A stretch of DNA of 64,000 nt from Enterobacteriaceae bacterium RIT693 (lineage in GTDB: Bacteria > Pseudomonadota > Gammaproteobacteria > Enterobacterales > Enterobacteriaceae). Under the pieces are notes generated by a model. It did not search any database and was not told where the DNA came from. It saw only the letters and a list, made by a program, of their open reading frames with translations. This document shows, piece after piece, positions 50,432-60,181 of the stretch. The number at the start of each line of letters is the position of its first letter. The first letter of the stretch is position 1. The translations under genes and the position numbers were made by a program. The DNA is taken from positions 310,001-374,000 of the forward strand of contig WJYK01000004.1 in assembly GCA_009668225.1 (NCBI GenBank), read 5' to 3'.

Positions 50432-50779
50432 TTACTTGACGTAGGCCAGCAGGCTTAAGGAGTCCCTTGCCAGAGATTTGCATTTTGTTGCAGTGGGGAT
50501 AGCGATACCGCTCAAATCTTTATAGCTGTCTTCACCCAATGCTTTCATATTCCAGCTATCGTAATTACTAAGATCCCATTGATTTTGCTGGGCAAAAAAT
50601 ACCAGAGCGCGTCGGATCTGGCCGTTAGGGAGATTCTGGTAGCCACAATCATTTTTTAAGAACACAAATACCGCAGTCAGATCGGCCATATCCTCTGCTT
50701 CAGATTCACTTAGCGCCAGGCTGCTGGTAGAAAAAGCCAGCAATACGCCCAGTAATAATGCCCTAACTCCCATCTTCAT
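50432..50779 (-). CDS. yacC: YacC, PulS/OutS-like (pilotin-fold) protein
   Basis: YacC is a 115-residue exported protein. The signal peptide is MKMGVRALLLGVLLAFSTSS up to LALS; ATG 50779 gives the E. coli length, whereas ATG 50791 adds four residues. There is no lipobox cysteine, unlike true pilotins. The mature part (SEAEDMADLTAVFVFLKNDC, then GYQNLPNGQIRRALVFFAQ) belongs to the PulS/OutS family, with two cysteines (NDCGY and TKCKS) for a disulfide. Its role is not established. Confidence 0.9.
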   Translation of the reverse strand: MKMGVRALLLGVLLAFSTSSLALSESEAEDMADLTAVFVFLKNDCGYQNLPNGQIRRALVFFAQQNQWDLSNYDSWNMKALGEDSYKDLSGIAIPTATKCKSLARDSLSLLAYVK

Positions 50780-50859
50780 CACGTCTACCACTTTTTCTCA
50801 GATACGAAACGTTAACACAGTTAAATAGGCACCGACGATATTTATTATGAGCTTAAAAC

Positions 50860-50890
50860 TTGACCTTACCGTTGGGGAAAGGTTTATGCT
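50860..50890 (+). promoter_or_regulatory. CueR-type promoter of cueO
   Basis: TTGACC (50860-50865) and TATGCT (50885-50890) are 19 nt apart, the over-long spacing typical of MerR-family activation. The spacer holds the dyad ACCTT...AAGGT (50863-50883). The E. coli cueO promoter has the same organisation. Confidence 0.85.
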
Positions 50891-50923
50891 CGCCGATAAG
50901 TATGCCAACGAAAGGAACTGACT

Positions 50924-52516
50924 ATGCATCGCCGTAATTTTCTTAAATATACCGCGGCACTCGGGGCTTTCAGCGCATTGCCACTCTGGAGCCGAGCCGC
51001 ACTGGCAGCCGGCCTCCCGGCGCTGCCGATCCCACCTTTGCTTGCCCCGGATGCTAAAAATAGCATCCGCCTTACCGTTAACGCGGGAAAGCGCGTTTTT
51101 GCCGGCAAATCGGCCACGACGTGGGGTTATAACGGTTCGCTGCTGGGTCCGGCGCTAAAGCTGACCCAGGGCGAAGCGGTAAGGGTTGAAATTCATAATA
51201 ACCTGACAGAAGAAACCACGGTGCACTGGCATGGGCTTGAGGTAGGCGGTGAAGTTGACGGCGGCCCGCAGGGCGTTATCGCGGCGGGTGGGAAGCGGAG
51301 CGTGACCTTTACGCCGCAGCAGCGTGCGGCGACCTGCTGGTTTCACCCGCATCAGCACGGTAAAACCGGGCATCAGGTGGCCATGGGACTTGGCGGGCTG
51401 GTGCTGATTGAGGATAACGAAAGCGCGCAGTTAATGCTGCCGAAGCAGTGGGGCATCGATGATATTCCGCTGATTATCCAGGACAAACGTTTCGGTAAAG
51501 ACGGCGAGATTGACTACCAACTGGACGTCATGAGCGCGGCCGTAGGCTGGTTCGGCGATACCCTGTTGTGCAACGGTGCCGTTTATCCGCAGCATTCCAA
51601 TCCGCGCGGCTGGCTGCGTCTGCGCTTGCTTAACGGCTGCAATGCCCGCTCTCTGAATATTGCCGCCAGCGATAATCGTCCTCTCTACGTGATCGCCAGC
51701 GACGGTGGGCTTCTGGCGGAGCCGGTGAAAGTCACCGAGCTGGAATTGCTGATGGGTGAACGGTTTGAAGTGCTGGTGGATACCCGTGACGGCAAGCCAT
51801 TTGATATCGTCACCCTGCCGGTGAAGCAAATGGGCATGACCGTTGCGCCCTTTGATAAACCCGCACCAGTGGTTCGCATCCAGCCGCTGATTATTGCCGC
51901 CTCTGGCACGCTGCCGGACAAGCTGGTCAACGTGCCAGCGCTACCGTCGCTGGAGGGCGTGACGGAACGCTGGCTGCAGCTGATGATGGATCCGATGCTC
52001 GACATGATGGGCATGCAGGCGCTGATGGATAAATACGGGATGCAGGCTATGGCAGGCATGTCGATGGATGGCCACGGTGATATGGGCAATATGGATCATG
52101 GCAACATGAAAAATATGGACCACGGCAGTATGGGAAATATGAACCACGGTGGCATGAGCCACGGGTTTGATTTCCACAACGCCAACAAAATCAACGGGAA
52201 AGCCTTTGATATGGCAACCCCGGCGTTTGCTGCGCAAAAGGGGAAATACGAGAAATGGACTATTTCAGGGGAAGGCGACATGATGCTGCACCCGTTCCAT
52301 ATTCACGGTACCCAGTTCCGCATTCTGTCAGAGAACGGCAGGCCGGTGGCAGCGCATCGTCAGGGCTGGAAAGACACGGTGAAGGTGGAAGGCGCGCGCA
52401 GCGAAGTGCTGGTGAAGTTCGATCATGCCGCACCGAAGGAAGCGGCCTATATGGCGCACTGCCATCTTTTGGAGCATGAAGATACCGGGATGATGCTCGG
52501 TTTTACCGTCGCGTAA
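50924..52516 (+). CDS. cueO: CueO, periplasmic multicopper oxidase
   Basis: CueO oxidises Cu(I) to Cu(II) and protects periplasmic enzymes from copper. It has 530 residues with a twin-arginine signal ([19 protein letters not shown]). Copper sites: [44 protein letters not shown] and [16 protein letters not shown]. The Met-rich substrate insert near 345-410 has repeats of the type GNMDHG and is longer than in E. coli (516 residues overall). It is expressed from a CueR-type promoter. Confidence 0.97.
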   Translation: MHRRNFLKYTAALGAFSALPLWSRAALAAGLPALPIPPLLAPDAKNSIRLTVNAGKRVFAGKSATTWGYNGSLLGPALKLTQGEAVRVEIHNNLTEETTVHWHGLEVGGEVDGGPQGVIAAGGKRSVTFTPQQRAATCWFHPHQHGKTGHQVAMGLGGLVLIEDNESAQLMLPKQWGIDDIPLIIQDKRFGKDGEIDYQLDVMSAAVGWFGDTLLCNGAVYPQHSNPRGWLRLRLLNGCNARSLNIAASDNRPLYVIASDGGLLAEPVKVTELELLMGERFEVLVDTRDGKPFDIVTLPVKQMGMTVAPFDKPAPVVRIQPLIIAASGTLPDKLVNVPALPSLEGVTERWLQLMMDPMLDMMGMQALMDKYGMQAMAGMSMDGHGDMGNMDHGNMKNMDHGSMGNMNHGGMSHGFDFHNANKINGKAFDMATPAFAAQKGKYEKWTISGEGDMMLHPFHIHGTQFRILSENGRPVAAHRQGWKDTVKVEGARSEVLVKFDHAAPKEAAYMAHCHLLEHEDTGMMLGFTVA

Positions 52517-52524
52517 AAGCAAGA

Positions 52525-52546
52525 GCGGGTGGCCTGAGCCACCCGC
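52525..52546. terminator. Hairpin between convergent cueO and gcd
   Basis: GCGGGTGGC (52525-52533), loop CTGA, GCCACCCGC (52538-52546): a perfect 9-bp stem, probably the shared 3' end. T-runs are weak. Confidence 0.65.
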
Positions 52547-52552
52547 AATGCG

Positions 52553-54958
52553 TTATTTCGCCTCGTCCGGCAGAGCGTACGCCACGATATAATCACCCAT
52601 CTTCGTTCCGAAGGAGCCATGGCCGCCTGCGGAAATCACCACATACTGCTTACCGTTAACTTCATACGTCATCGGCGTAGCCTGTCCGCCTGCCGGCAGA
52701 CGCGCTTCCCACAGCTGTTTACCGTCACGCATATCAAACGCGCGCAGGTAGTTATCTGCCGTTGCGCCAATAAACATCACGTTACCGGCGGTGGAGATTG
52801 GGCCACCCAGCATAGGCATCCCCATGCGGAATTTCATTGGGATGCCGGTTGGGAACGGCATGCTGTCTTCCACGGTACCAATACGTTTCTTCCACACGAT
52901 CTCGTTGGTTTTCAGATCAACGCCGGAGATATAGCCCCAGGCTGGCTGTTTACACGGCAGGCCGAACGGCGACAGGAACGGGTTCAGCGTTACGCCATAC
53001 GGCACGCCGTACTGTGGCTGAACGCCGGATTCAGTGCCTGAACCCTTGGCGTCTTTTGGCGGCTCCATTGGGTTGCCAGGGCCACGTGGAATCAGCTTCG
53101 ACACGAACGGCAGCGCCATCGGGTTGGTCATCGCGACCTGATTATTCGGGTCAACGGAAATCCCGCCCCATTCGAACATCCCCAAGTTACCCGGGAACAC
53201 CAGCGTTCCTTTTTCTGAAGGTGGGGTAAAGATGCCTTCATAACGCATGCTGTGGAACATCACGCGGCACACCAGCTGGTCAAACATGGTTGCGCCCCAC
53301 ATATCCGCGCCGCTCAGATCTTTCTTCGGACGGAAGGTCAGCTCGGAGAACGGCTGAGTAGGGGAAACATGGTCACCTTTGGCGGCGCCCTGCGGGACCG
53401 GCTGTTCCGGTGCAGGAACCACTAATTTACCGTCGCGCCTGTCCAGCACAAAGATATTGCCGGTTTTGGCCGGAGCGTAGACAACCGGAACCGTATTGCC
53501 GTTCTTGTCGGTGATATCCGCAAGGGTTGGCTGGGCAGGCATGTCCATATCCCACAGGTCGTGGTGTACGGTCTGATAGGACCAGGCCAGCTTACCGGTG
53601 GTGGCATTCAGCGCCACGATGCTGCTGGCGTAACGTTCCTGCTCAGGCGTGCGGTTGCCGCCCCAAATGTCTGGCGTAGTCACGCCCATCGGCAGGTAAA
53701 CCAGATCCAGTTTTGCATCATATGCCGCCGGCGCCCACGAGTTCGGGGAGTTCAGCGTGTAATGATGCTCGTCATCCGGAATAGCGTTTGGATCTTTCGC
53801 GCCTGGGTCAAACGCCCACAGTAGTTTACCGGTATTAACGTCAAAACCACGGATCACGCCGGAAGGCTCACGGGTGGAGAAGTTATCGGTTACCGCACCG
53901 GCAATCACAATGACCTTATCGGTAATGATAGGCGGTGACGTCGGCTCATACATCCCCGGCGTGGTCACCGGCTGATTGGTTTGCAGGTTCAGGATGCCTT
54001 TGTTCGCAAAGCTTTCACACAGCTTGCCGGTGTCGGCATTGAGCGCAAACAGGCGACCGTCGTTTACCGGCAGAATGATGCGGCGAGGGCAGTCTGCAAC
54101 AACGTCCGGGGAGGCGTTATCCGCGGTGGCCTCGTGGTAAGAAACGCCACGGCAGGTCACGTGCTGGAACGAAGGATCGGTATTTAATTGAGGGTCAAAC
54201 TTCCACTTCTCTTTCCCGGTAGACGCATCCAGCGCGAACAGCTGCTGGTGTGCGGTACACAGGTAAAGCATGTCCCGAATTTTGATCGGGGTGACTTCGT
54301 TGGTGATTTCACCCGGGTCGGTAGCACGCTTCACGTCACCGGTCTGGAAGCGCCAGGCTTCTTTCAACTGGCCCACGTTTTGGGTGGTTATCTGCTTGAG
54401 CGGGGAGAAACGCTGGCCTTCCTGATTACGGCCATAGGCAGGCCAGTCGGCATCAGGGATGGAAGACGCTGCGGTGGTGGAAGCGTTATCCAGCTGCAGT
54501 GTACCGTTTATCTCCTGAGGGTCGTTAAAGCCTGCCCAGACCAGCACAACGGCGCTGATCAGCAGTGAAACCACCAGCGATGCAGCCGCGCCGCTTGCTG
54601 GAATCACCAGGCGGCGATACACAAACGGCAGCAGGAGCCAGACGCCGAAGAACACCAGCACGTCGCAGCGCGGCGTCAGCGCCCAGAAGTCAAAGCCAAC
54701 TTCCCACACGCCCCAGGCCATAGTACACAGCAACAGGGCAGCGTAGAGCCAGAGAGCCGAAGCTTTACTTTTCCACAGCAGCCAGGCGACGCCGAGCATC
54801 ACCAGTCCGGCGATCGGGTAATACCACGATCCGCCGATAGTCACTAACCATATCCCGCCAAAGAGTAAATAGAGCCCGCAAAGAACGGCAAAGAGGGCTG
54901 AGAGGGTCACAAATAGTTGCGATCCGGTTTTATTTGTATTCACAATTATCACACTCAT
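52553..54958 (-). CDS. gcd: Gcd, membrane quinoprotein glucose dehydrogenase
   Basis: Gcd is a PQQ-dependent enzyme that oxidises glucose to gluconolactone in the periplasm and passes electrons to ubiquinone. From ATG 54958 it has 801 residues; a GTG at 54943 would give 796, the E. coli length, and neither start has a strong ribosome site. Five N-terminal membrane helices (about 15-150) precede an eight-bladed propeller with DWPAYGRNQEGQRFSPL, PGEITNEVTPIK, HDLWDMDMPAQPTL and GGQATPMTYEVNGKQYVVIS. No PQQ synthesis genes are in this window. Confidence 0.95.
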   Translation of the reverse strand: MSVIIVNTNKTGSQLFVTLSALFAVLCGLYLLFGGIWLVTIGGSWYYPIAGLVMLGVAWLLWKSKASALWLYAALLLCTMAWGVWEVGFDFWALTPRCDVLVFFGVWLLLPFVYRRLVIPASGAAASLVVSLLISAVVLVWAGFNDPQEINGTLQLDNASTTAASSIPDADWPAYGRNQEGQRFSPLKQITTQNVGQLKEAWRFQTGDVKRATDPGEITNEVTPIKIRDMLYLCTAHQQLFALDASTGKEKWKFDPQLNTDPSFQHVTCRGVSYHEATADNASPDVVADCPRRIILPVNDGRLFALNADTGKLCESFANKGILNLQTNQPVTTPGMYEPTSPPIITDKVIVIAGAVTDNFSTREPSGVIRGFDVNTGKLLWAFDPGAKDPNAIPDDEHHYTLNSPNSWAPAAYDAKLDLVYLPMGVTTPDIWGGNRTPEQERYASSIVALNATTGKLAWSYQTVHHDLWDMDMPAQPTLADITDKNGNTVPVVYAPAKTGNIFVLDRRDGKLVVPAPEQPVPQGAAKGDHVSPTQPFSELTFRPKKDLSGADMWGATMFDQLVCRVMFHSMRYEGIFTPPSEKGTLVFPGNLGMFEWGGISVDPNNQVAMTNPMALPFVSKLIPRGPGNPMEPPKDAKGSGTESGVQPQYGVPYGVTLNPFLSPFGLPCKQPAWGYISGVDLKTNEIVWKKRIGTVEDSMPFPTGIPMKFRMGMPMLGGPISTAGNVMFIGATADNYLRAFDMRDGKQLWEARLPAGGQATPMTYEVNGKQYVVISAGGHGSFGTKMGDYIVAYALPDEAK

Positions 54959-54995
54959 AAAGGTTTGATAGCATTTAATTATAGTTATTAACAAG

Positions 54996-55011
54996 TGTGA
55001 TGGTTGTCACA
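54996..55011. promoter_or_regulatory. CRP site TGTGATGGTTGTCACA
   Basis: A perfect TGTGA-N6-TCACA dyad lies 38 nt upstream of the gcd ATG, between divergent gcd and hpt. E. coli gcd is repressed by cAMP-CRP (literature), which this site could explain. Confidence 0.8.
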
Positions 55012-55063
55012 TTTATGGCTTTTTTTTAGAGTGCGGATGTGAAAGTGATTTGCTGGTATACTC

Positions 55064-55072
55064 CTCGCCTCA
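55064..55072 (+). promoter_or_regulatory. Extended -10 promoter of hpt
   Basis: TGGTATACT at 55064-55072 fits TGnTATAAT; no good -35 box is visible. It lies 68 nt before the hpt start. Confidence 0.5.
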
Positions 55073-55139
55073 ATATTTTGTGTTGGCTGCAGGTAAACCA
55101 GCATTAAATGATTTGTTTTTAAATCATATGGTTAGAGAT

Positions 55140-55676
55140 ATGAAACATACTGTTGAAGTGATGATCCCGGAAGCGGAGATCAAAGCCCGTGTTGCTGAAC
55201 TGGGTCGTCAAATCACCGAGCACTATCGCGACAGCGGCAGTGACATGGTGCTGGTAGGTCTGCTGCGCGGTTCATTTATGTTTATGGCCGATCTGTGCCG
55301 TGAAGTGCAGGTGTCCCATGAAGTCGATTTTATGACCGCCTCCAGCTACGGCAGCGGCATGTCCACCACCCGTGACGTGAAGATCCTTAAAGATCTGGAT
55401 GAGGACATTCGCGGGAAAGACGTGCTGATCGTCGAAGACATTATCGACTCCGGCAACACCCTGAGCAAAGTGCGTGAAATCCTGAGCCTGCGCGAGCCAA
55501 AATCTCTGGCCATCTGTACGCTGCTGGACAAACCAACCCGCCGCGAAGTGAACGTTAACGTTGAATACGTTGGCTTCTCCATTCCGGACGAGTTCGTTGT
55601 GGGCTACGGCATCGACTATGCCCAGCGCTATCGCCACCTGCCGTTCGTCGGCAAAGTGGTCATGCTCGACGAGTAA
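55140..55676 (+). CDS. hpt: Hpt, hypoxanthine phosphoribosyltransferase
   Basis: Hpt salvages hypoxanthine to IMP. It has 178 residues from ATG 55140 ([18 protein letters not shown]), as in E. coli. An ATG at 55128 would add four residues, and the frame is open to 55050, but the extended -10 element would lie inside that longer frame. The PRPP loop is [17 protein letters not shown] (about 95-110). [14 protein letters not shown] is the flexible loop. Confidence 0.96.
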   Translation: MKHTVEVMIPEAEIKARVAELGRQITEHYRDSGSDMVLVGLLRGSFMFMADLCREVQVSHEVDFMTASSYGSGMSTTRDVKILKDLDEDIRGKDVLIVEDIIDSGNTLSKVREILSLREPKSLAICTLLDKPTRREVNVNVEYVGFSIPDEFVVGYGIDYAQRYRHLPFVGKVVMLDE

Positions 55677-55691
55677 AAGTCGCTAGCTAAC

Positions 55692-55717
55692 AAAAAAGGG
55701 CCTTAAGGGCCCTTTTT
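55692..55717. terminator. Bidirectional terminator between hpt and can
   Basis: A6 then GGGCC (55698-55702), loop TTAAG, GGCCC (55708-55712) and T5 to 55717. The symmetric A/T ends suit both convergent genes. Confidence 0.9.
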
Positions 55718-55737
55718 GCTATCCACTTTTGATGGGA

Positions 55738-56418
55738 TTACTGCGAAGCTGCGCGATTCCGGTGGCTATGGTGGGTATTTTTCAGGTTGGATATCCCGCT
55801 GCGGTAACCCTGCTCAAGTGATTCGCGGCTGGTGGCCGTGACTTCAAGGTCGCGCAGACGCCCGTCGTGAATCCCATACACCCAACCATGCACCGTGACT
55901 TTCTGGCCGCGCTTCCAGGCAGACTGCATGATGGTGGAATGGCCGATGTTGTACACCTGCTCCATGACGTTCAGTTCACAGAGCGTATCCATGCGCTGTT
56001 CCGGTGCCAGTTCCCCCAAGAGCGAACTATGCTTGAACCACAGATCGCGAATGTGCAGCAGCCAGTTGTTGATTAAGCCAAGCTCAGGGTTCTCTACCGC
56101 AGCCTGCACGCCGCCGCAGCCGTAGTGGCCGCAAATAATAATGTGCTCAACTTCAAGCACGTCAACGGCGTACTGGACGACGGAAAGGCAGTTCAGATCG
56201 GTATGAACAACCAGGTTCGCGACATTGCGGTGAACAAAGAGTTCGCCTGGCTCCAGGCCGGTGAGCCGTTCAGCGGGAACGCGGCTGTCAGAGCAGCCAA
56301 TCCAGAGAAAGCGGGGTTTTTGTGCCTGGGCAAGTCTTTCGAAGAAACCGGGGTCTTCCTCAACCAGCATTTTTGACCAAAGTTCATTATTGCTGATAAG
56401 GGAATCAATATCTTTCAT
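55738..56418 (-). CDS. can: Can, beta-carbonic anhydrase
   Basis: Can (YadF) interconverts CO2 and bicarbonate and is essential in air in E. coli. It has 226 residues. Zinc ligands Cys42, Asp44, His98 and Cys101 are in [14 protein letters not shown] and [15 protein letters not shown]. The C-terminal tail ([11 protein letters not shown]) is about six residues longer than in E. coli. It is divergent from yadG. Confidence 0.97.
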   Translation of the reverse strand: MKDIDSLISNNELWSKMLVEEDPGFFERLAQAQKPRFLWIGCSDSRVPAERLTGLEPGELFVHRNVANLVVHTDLNCLSVVQYAVDVLEVEHIIICGHYGCGGVQAAVENPELGLINNWLLHIRDLWFKHSSLLGELAPEQRMDTLCELNVMEQVYNIGHSTIMQSAWKRGQKVTVHGWVYGIHDGRLRDLEVTATSRESLEQGYRSGISNLKNTHHSHRNRAASQ

Positions 56419-56516
56419 GTGAGGTTAACGCCTGTCACCCGAGAAGTGCGATGGGGTAATATAGGGTAACTCAACGAATTTTCAAACAAGTACCGAACTA
56501 AGGTAAGCGAATATCC

Positions 56517-57443
56517 ATGACAATTGCATTGGAACTGGAACAGTTAACGAAAACCTATCCCGGCGGCGTTCAGGCGCTGCGTGGCATAGATCTTCGTGTT
56601 GAGGCCGGCGATTTCTATGCGCTGCTCGGCCCTAACGGCGCGGGTAAATCTACCACCATCGGCATCATCAGCTCTCTGGTGAATAAAACCTCCGGCCGCG
56701 TGCGGGTGTTTGGCTACGACCTGCAAAAAGATGTGGTCAACGCTAAGCGCCAGCTCGGACTGGTCCCGCAGGAATTCAACTTTAATCCGTTTGAGACGGT
56801 ACAGCAGATAGTTGTCCATCAGGCGGGATACTACGGCGTTGAGCGCAGTGAAGCGATAGCCCGTAGCGAAAAGTATTTAAAACAGCTCGATCTGTGGGAA
56901 AAACGCAACGAACGTGCCCGTATGCTTTCCGGTGGGATGAAGCGCCGCCTGATGATCGCTCGTGCGCTGATGCATGAGCCGAAGCTGCTGATTCTTGATG
57001 AGCCCACCGCAGGCGTGGATATCGAGCTGCGCCGTTCGATGTGGGGGTTCCTGAAAGACCTCAACGACAAAGGCACCACCATCATACTTACCACTCACTA
57101 CCTGGAAGAAGCTGAAATGCTGTGCCGCAATATCGGCATTATCCAGCGCGGTGAACTGGTGGAGAATACCTCGATGAAGTCGCTGCTTTCCAAGTTGAAA
57201 TCAGAAACCTTCATCCTTGATTTGGCACCGAAGAGCCCATTACCTAAGCTCGATGGCTACCAGTATCGTCTGGTGGATACCTCCACGCTTGAGGTGGAAG
57301 TGCTGCGGGAACAGGGGATTAACAGCGTGTTCAGCCAGCTTAGCGCGCAGGGTATCCAGGTACAAAGTATGCGTAACAAAGCTAACCGTCTCGAAGAGCT
57401 GTTCGTGACGCTGGTAAACGGTAAACAAGGGGATCGGTCATGA
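56517..57443 (+). CDS. yadG: YadG, ABC transporter ATPase
   Basis: This 308-residue ATPase is of the ABC-2 export type. Walker A is GPNGAGKST (38-46), the signature is MLSGGMKRRLMIARAL, Walker B is LLILDEPTAGVDIELR, and TTHYLEEAEMLCRNIGII is the H-loop region. The C-terminal extension (about 230-308) is typical of the family. It overlaps yadH by 4 nt; together they form a complete exporter of unknown substrate. Confidence 0.95.
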   Translation: MTIALELEQLTKTYPGGVQALRGIDLRVEAGDFYALLGPNGAGKSTTIGIISSLVNKTSGRVRVFGYDLQKDVVNAKRQLGLVPQEFNFNPFETVQQIVVHQAGYYGVERSEAIARSEKYLKQLDLWEKRNERARMLSGGMKRRLMIARALMHEPKLLILDEPTAGVDIELRRSMWGFLKDLNDKGTTIILTTHYLEEAEMLCRNIGIIQRGELVENTSMKSLLSKLKSETFILDLAPKSPLPKLDGYQYRLVDTSTLEVEVLREQGINSVFSQLSAQGIQVQSMRNKANRLEELFVTLVNGKQGDRS

Positions 57444-58210
57444 TGCAGCTGTACTGGGTGGCGCTGAAAAGCATTTGGACCAAAGAGGTTCACCGCTTCG
57501 CCCGTATCTGGATCCAGACGCTGGTTCCGCCGGTCATCACCATGACCCTGTACTTCATTATCTTCGGCAACCTGATTGGTTCGCGTATCGGCGAAATGCA
57601 CGGCTTCACCTATATGCAGTTTATCGTGCCGGGCCTGATCATGATGGCGGTGATCACTAACGCTTATGCGAACGTCGCTTCGTCGTTCTTTAGCGCCAAA
57701 TTCCAGCGCAACATTGAAGAACTGCTGGTGGCGCCGGTGCCGACGCACGTGATTATCGCGGGTTATGTCGGCGGCGGCGTTGCGCGCGGCCTGTGCGTGG
57801 GCGTGCTGGTGACGGCGGTGTCTCTGTTCTTCGTCCCGTTCCAGGTTCACTCGTGGCTGTTCGTGGCGCTGACGTTGGTGTTGACGGCGGTGCTGTTCTC
57901 GCTGGCCGGCCTGCTGAATGCGGTGTTTGCCAAAACGTTTGATGACATCAGCCTGATCCCGACTTTCGTGCTGACGCCGCTGACCTACCTGGGGGGGGTG
58001 TTTTACTCCCTGACCCTGCTGCCGCCGTTCTGGCAGGCGCTGTCGCACCTGAACCCGATTGTTTACATGATCAGCGGCTTCCGTTTTGGTTTCCTGGGCA
58101 TTACCGATGTGCCGCTGGTGACCACCGTTGGCGTGCTGGCAATCTTTATCGTCGTGTTTTACCTGCTGTGCTGGTATCTCATCCAGCGCGGTCGCGGTCT
58201 GCGTACCTGA
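57440..58210 (+). CDS. yadH: YadH, ABC-2 type permease
   Basis: This 256-residue inner-membrane permease has six hydrophobic helices. The ABC-2 signature region is NPIVYMISGFRFGFLGITD, after TYLGGVFYSLTLLPPFWQAL. It is the partner of YadG. Substrate unknown. Confidence 0.95.
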   Translation: MMQLYWVALKSIWTKEVHRFARIWIQTLVPPVITMTLYFIIFGNLIGSRIGEMHGFTYMQFIVPGLIMMAVITNAYANVASSFFSAKFQRNIEELLVAPVPTHVIIAGYVGGGVARGLCVGVLVTAVSLFFVPFQVHSWLFVALTLVLTAVLFSLAGLLNAVFAKTFDDISLIPTFVLTPLTYLGGVFYSLTLLPPFWQALSHLNPIVYMISGFRFGFLGITDVPLVTTVGVLAIFIVVFYLLCWYLIQRGRGLRT

Positions 58211-58222
58211 TTTTCTCTTCTT

Positions 58223-58247
58223 AATCCCCCTCTTTAGGGGGATTTTT
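58223..58247 (+). terminator. Terminator after yadH
   Basis: AATCCCCC (58223-58230), loop TCTTTA, GGGGGATTTTT (58237-58247). Confidence 0.93.
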
Positions 58248-58325
58248 CTTACGCCAAATTGATACGCATCAGGCTACTTATTCGGCGTTCTGGCACACTG
58301 TCGCTCCATTAACAGGAGATGTTTT

Positions 58326-58757
58326 ATGCTGGGTTGGGTCATCGCCGGACACGACGACTATGCACAAAAGATGCTGGATGCCATCGAGCAGCGCTTTGGC
58401 CCGCAGCCGCAGTGCTACGCGGTCAATTTCTGGAAAGGGTTAAGCACCAATATGCTTAGCCGAATGATGTGCGACGCACTCCACCATTGTGACTCGGGTG
58501 ACGGCGTCATCTTTCTGACTGATATTACCGGTGCGGCACCGTATCGTACCGCGGCGCTACTTAACCATAAACATAAGCACTGCGAGGTGATCTCCGGCGT
58601 AACGCTCCCGCTGCTTTTAGCCATGCAGGAACAGCGTGAAAATGTATCCAGTGAGGCGTTTCGGCAGCTTATCGTTGAGCGGGGTGGGGAAGCGGTGACC
58701 AGCCTTTGGCATCAGCAGCAAAAGAATCCGCCGTTCGTATTGCTGCACGAATATTGA
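58326..58757 (+). CDS. yadI: YadI, PTS EIIA-like protein (mannose family)
   Basis: This 143-residue single-domain protein resembles the EIIA domain of mannose-family phosphotransferase permeases. A histidine in the first strand-loop (VIAGHDDYAQKML, His9) is the expected phosphorylation site. VIFLTDITGAAPYRTAALLN corresponds to the conserved DLxGGTPxN-type segment. No EIIB, EIIC or EIID genes are nearby, so it is an orphan. AGGAG precedes the ATG by 8 nt. Confidence 0.9.
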   Translation: MLGWVIAGHDDYAQKMLDAIEQRFGPQPQCYAVNFWKGLSTNMLSRMMCDALHHCDSGDGVIFLTDITGAAPYRTAALLNHKHKHCEVISGVTLPLLLAMQEQRENVSSEAFRQLIVERGGEAVTSLWHQQQKNPPFVLLHEY

Positions 58758-58848
58758 GGGTATTTATCTATTCAGGTTGGTATTCACCTATCTTTTGCTA
58801 AAATAATGAATTCCTTCCGTCTTCCCGACAAAAAACTGACAATTTGCC

Positions 58849-60099
58849 ATGTTAACTCGCCTCGTTTATTGCGTGATGCTGGTCATCAGCATCGGTACCA
58901 CCCAGGCTAGCCTACTCAGCAGCCACGACACACCTGCCCAATATATGCAAACGACCGAGGACGCCGACATCTGGGCGCAGGTCGGGGACAGCGTGATCTC
59001 CGTTGGCAGAATTGGGCAGGGCCAGATTCTGGCGGTGGTGCCTACCGTGGCGGATTACTATGAATTTAACTTTGGTTTTGGCACCGGTTTTATCGACAAG
59101 GCGCACCTTGGCCCGGTAAAAGGCAAGCAGCGAGTGGAAGACCGACTGGGCGATCTCAACAATCCGTTGAGTAACCAAAATTTGATCACCTTCCGCGACG
59201 TGGCTATCTATAGCGAGCCGGCAACCTCGTCGGCGGTGTTTGGCACGCTGGCAGATAACCTGCGTTACCCGATCATCGGGAAACTGAAAGATCGCCTGAA
59301 CCAGACCTGGTACCAGATCCGCATCGGCAACCGGCTAGGATACATCAGCAGTCTGGACGCGCAGCAGGATAACGGCATTCCGGTTCTGACCTATCACCAC
59401 ATTCTGCGCGATGAAGAAAATACGCGTTTCCGCCATACGTCGACGACAACCTCGGTGGTCGCGTTCAGCAACCAGATGACCTGGCTGCGTGATATGGGTT
59501 ACACCACGCTGACGATGTACCAGCTGGAAGGCTACGTGCGTAACCGTATGAACCTCCCGGCTCGCTCGGTGGTGATCACCTTCGATGACGGGCTGAAATC
59601 AGTCTATCGCTACGCATTCCCGATTCTTAAACAGTACGGTTTTAAAGCGACGGCATACATCATCTCGTCACGTATTAAACGCCATCCACAGCCGTGGAAT
59701 CCAAAGTCTCTACAGTTTATGAGTATTTCTGAGCTGGAGGCGATTCAGAGCGTGTTTGATATTCAGTCACACACGCATTTCCTGCATCGCGTTGATAACT
59801 ATCGCCGCCCGATTCTTCTGAGCCGTAGCTACCACAATATCCTGTTTGATTTTGAGCACTCGCGCCGCGCGCTGTCGCAGTTCAATCCGCACGTGCTTTA
59901 CCTGTCCTATCCGTTCGGCGGCTATAACGATATCGCGGTGAAGGCGGCGAATGACGCAGGTTTTCATATGGCCGTGACGACAGTACGTGGGAAGGTGAAA
60001 CCGGGCGATAACCCGTTCTTGTTGAAGCGGCTTTATATTATGAGGACGGATTCGCTGGAAACGATGTCGAGGACGATTACCAATCAGCCTGAGTCGTGA
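58849..60099 (+). CDS. yadE: YadE, exported polysaccharide deacetylase-like protein
   Basis: This 416-residue protein has a signal peptide (about 1-20, ending TTQA). Residues about 25-175 form an SH3-like region ([20 protein letters not shown]). The NodB/CE4 domain follows: [19 protein letters not shown] (motif 1), [12 protein letters not shown] (motif 2, metal His), [20 protein letters not shown] (motif 3). The substrate is not known; periplasmic action on a glycan is inferred. Its start has only a weak ribosome site. Confidence 0.92.
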   Translation: MLTRLVYCVMLVISIGTTQASLLSSHDTPAQYMQTTEDADIWAQVGDSVISVGRIGQGQILAVVPTVADYYEFNFGFGTGFIDKAHLGPVKGKQRVEDRLGDLNNPLSNQNLITFRDVAIYSEPATSSAVFGTLADNLRYPIIGKLKDRLNQTWYQIRIGNRLGYISSLDAQQDNGIPVLTYHHILRDEENTRFRHTSTTTSVVAFSNQMTWLRDMGYTTLTMYQLEGYVRNRMNLPARSVVITFDDGLKSVYRYAFPILKQYGFKATAYIISSRIKRHPQPWNPKSLQFMSISELEAIQSVFDIQSHTHFLHRVDNYRRPILLSRSYHNILFDFEHSRRALSQFNPHVLYLSYPFGGYNDIAVKAANDAGFHMAVTTVRGKVKPGDNPFLLKRLYIMRTDSLETMSRTITNQPES

Positions 60100-60146
60100 G
60101 TTAACTCCGGTTCCGTAACGTGAGCTAAAGTGGGTTTGTTCGATTC

Positions 60147-60167
60147 CCTCTCCCACGTGGGGAGAGG
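60147..60167. repeat. CCTCTCC/GGAGAGG palindrome (boxC-like), copy 2
   Basis: CCTCTCCC (60147-60154), loop ACGTG, GGGAGAGG (60160-60167), between convergent yadE and panD. Same core as the element at 48077. Confidence 0.6.
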
Positions 60168-60181
60168 ATAAAGGGCGGTTA

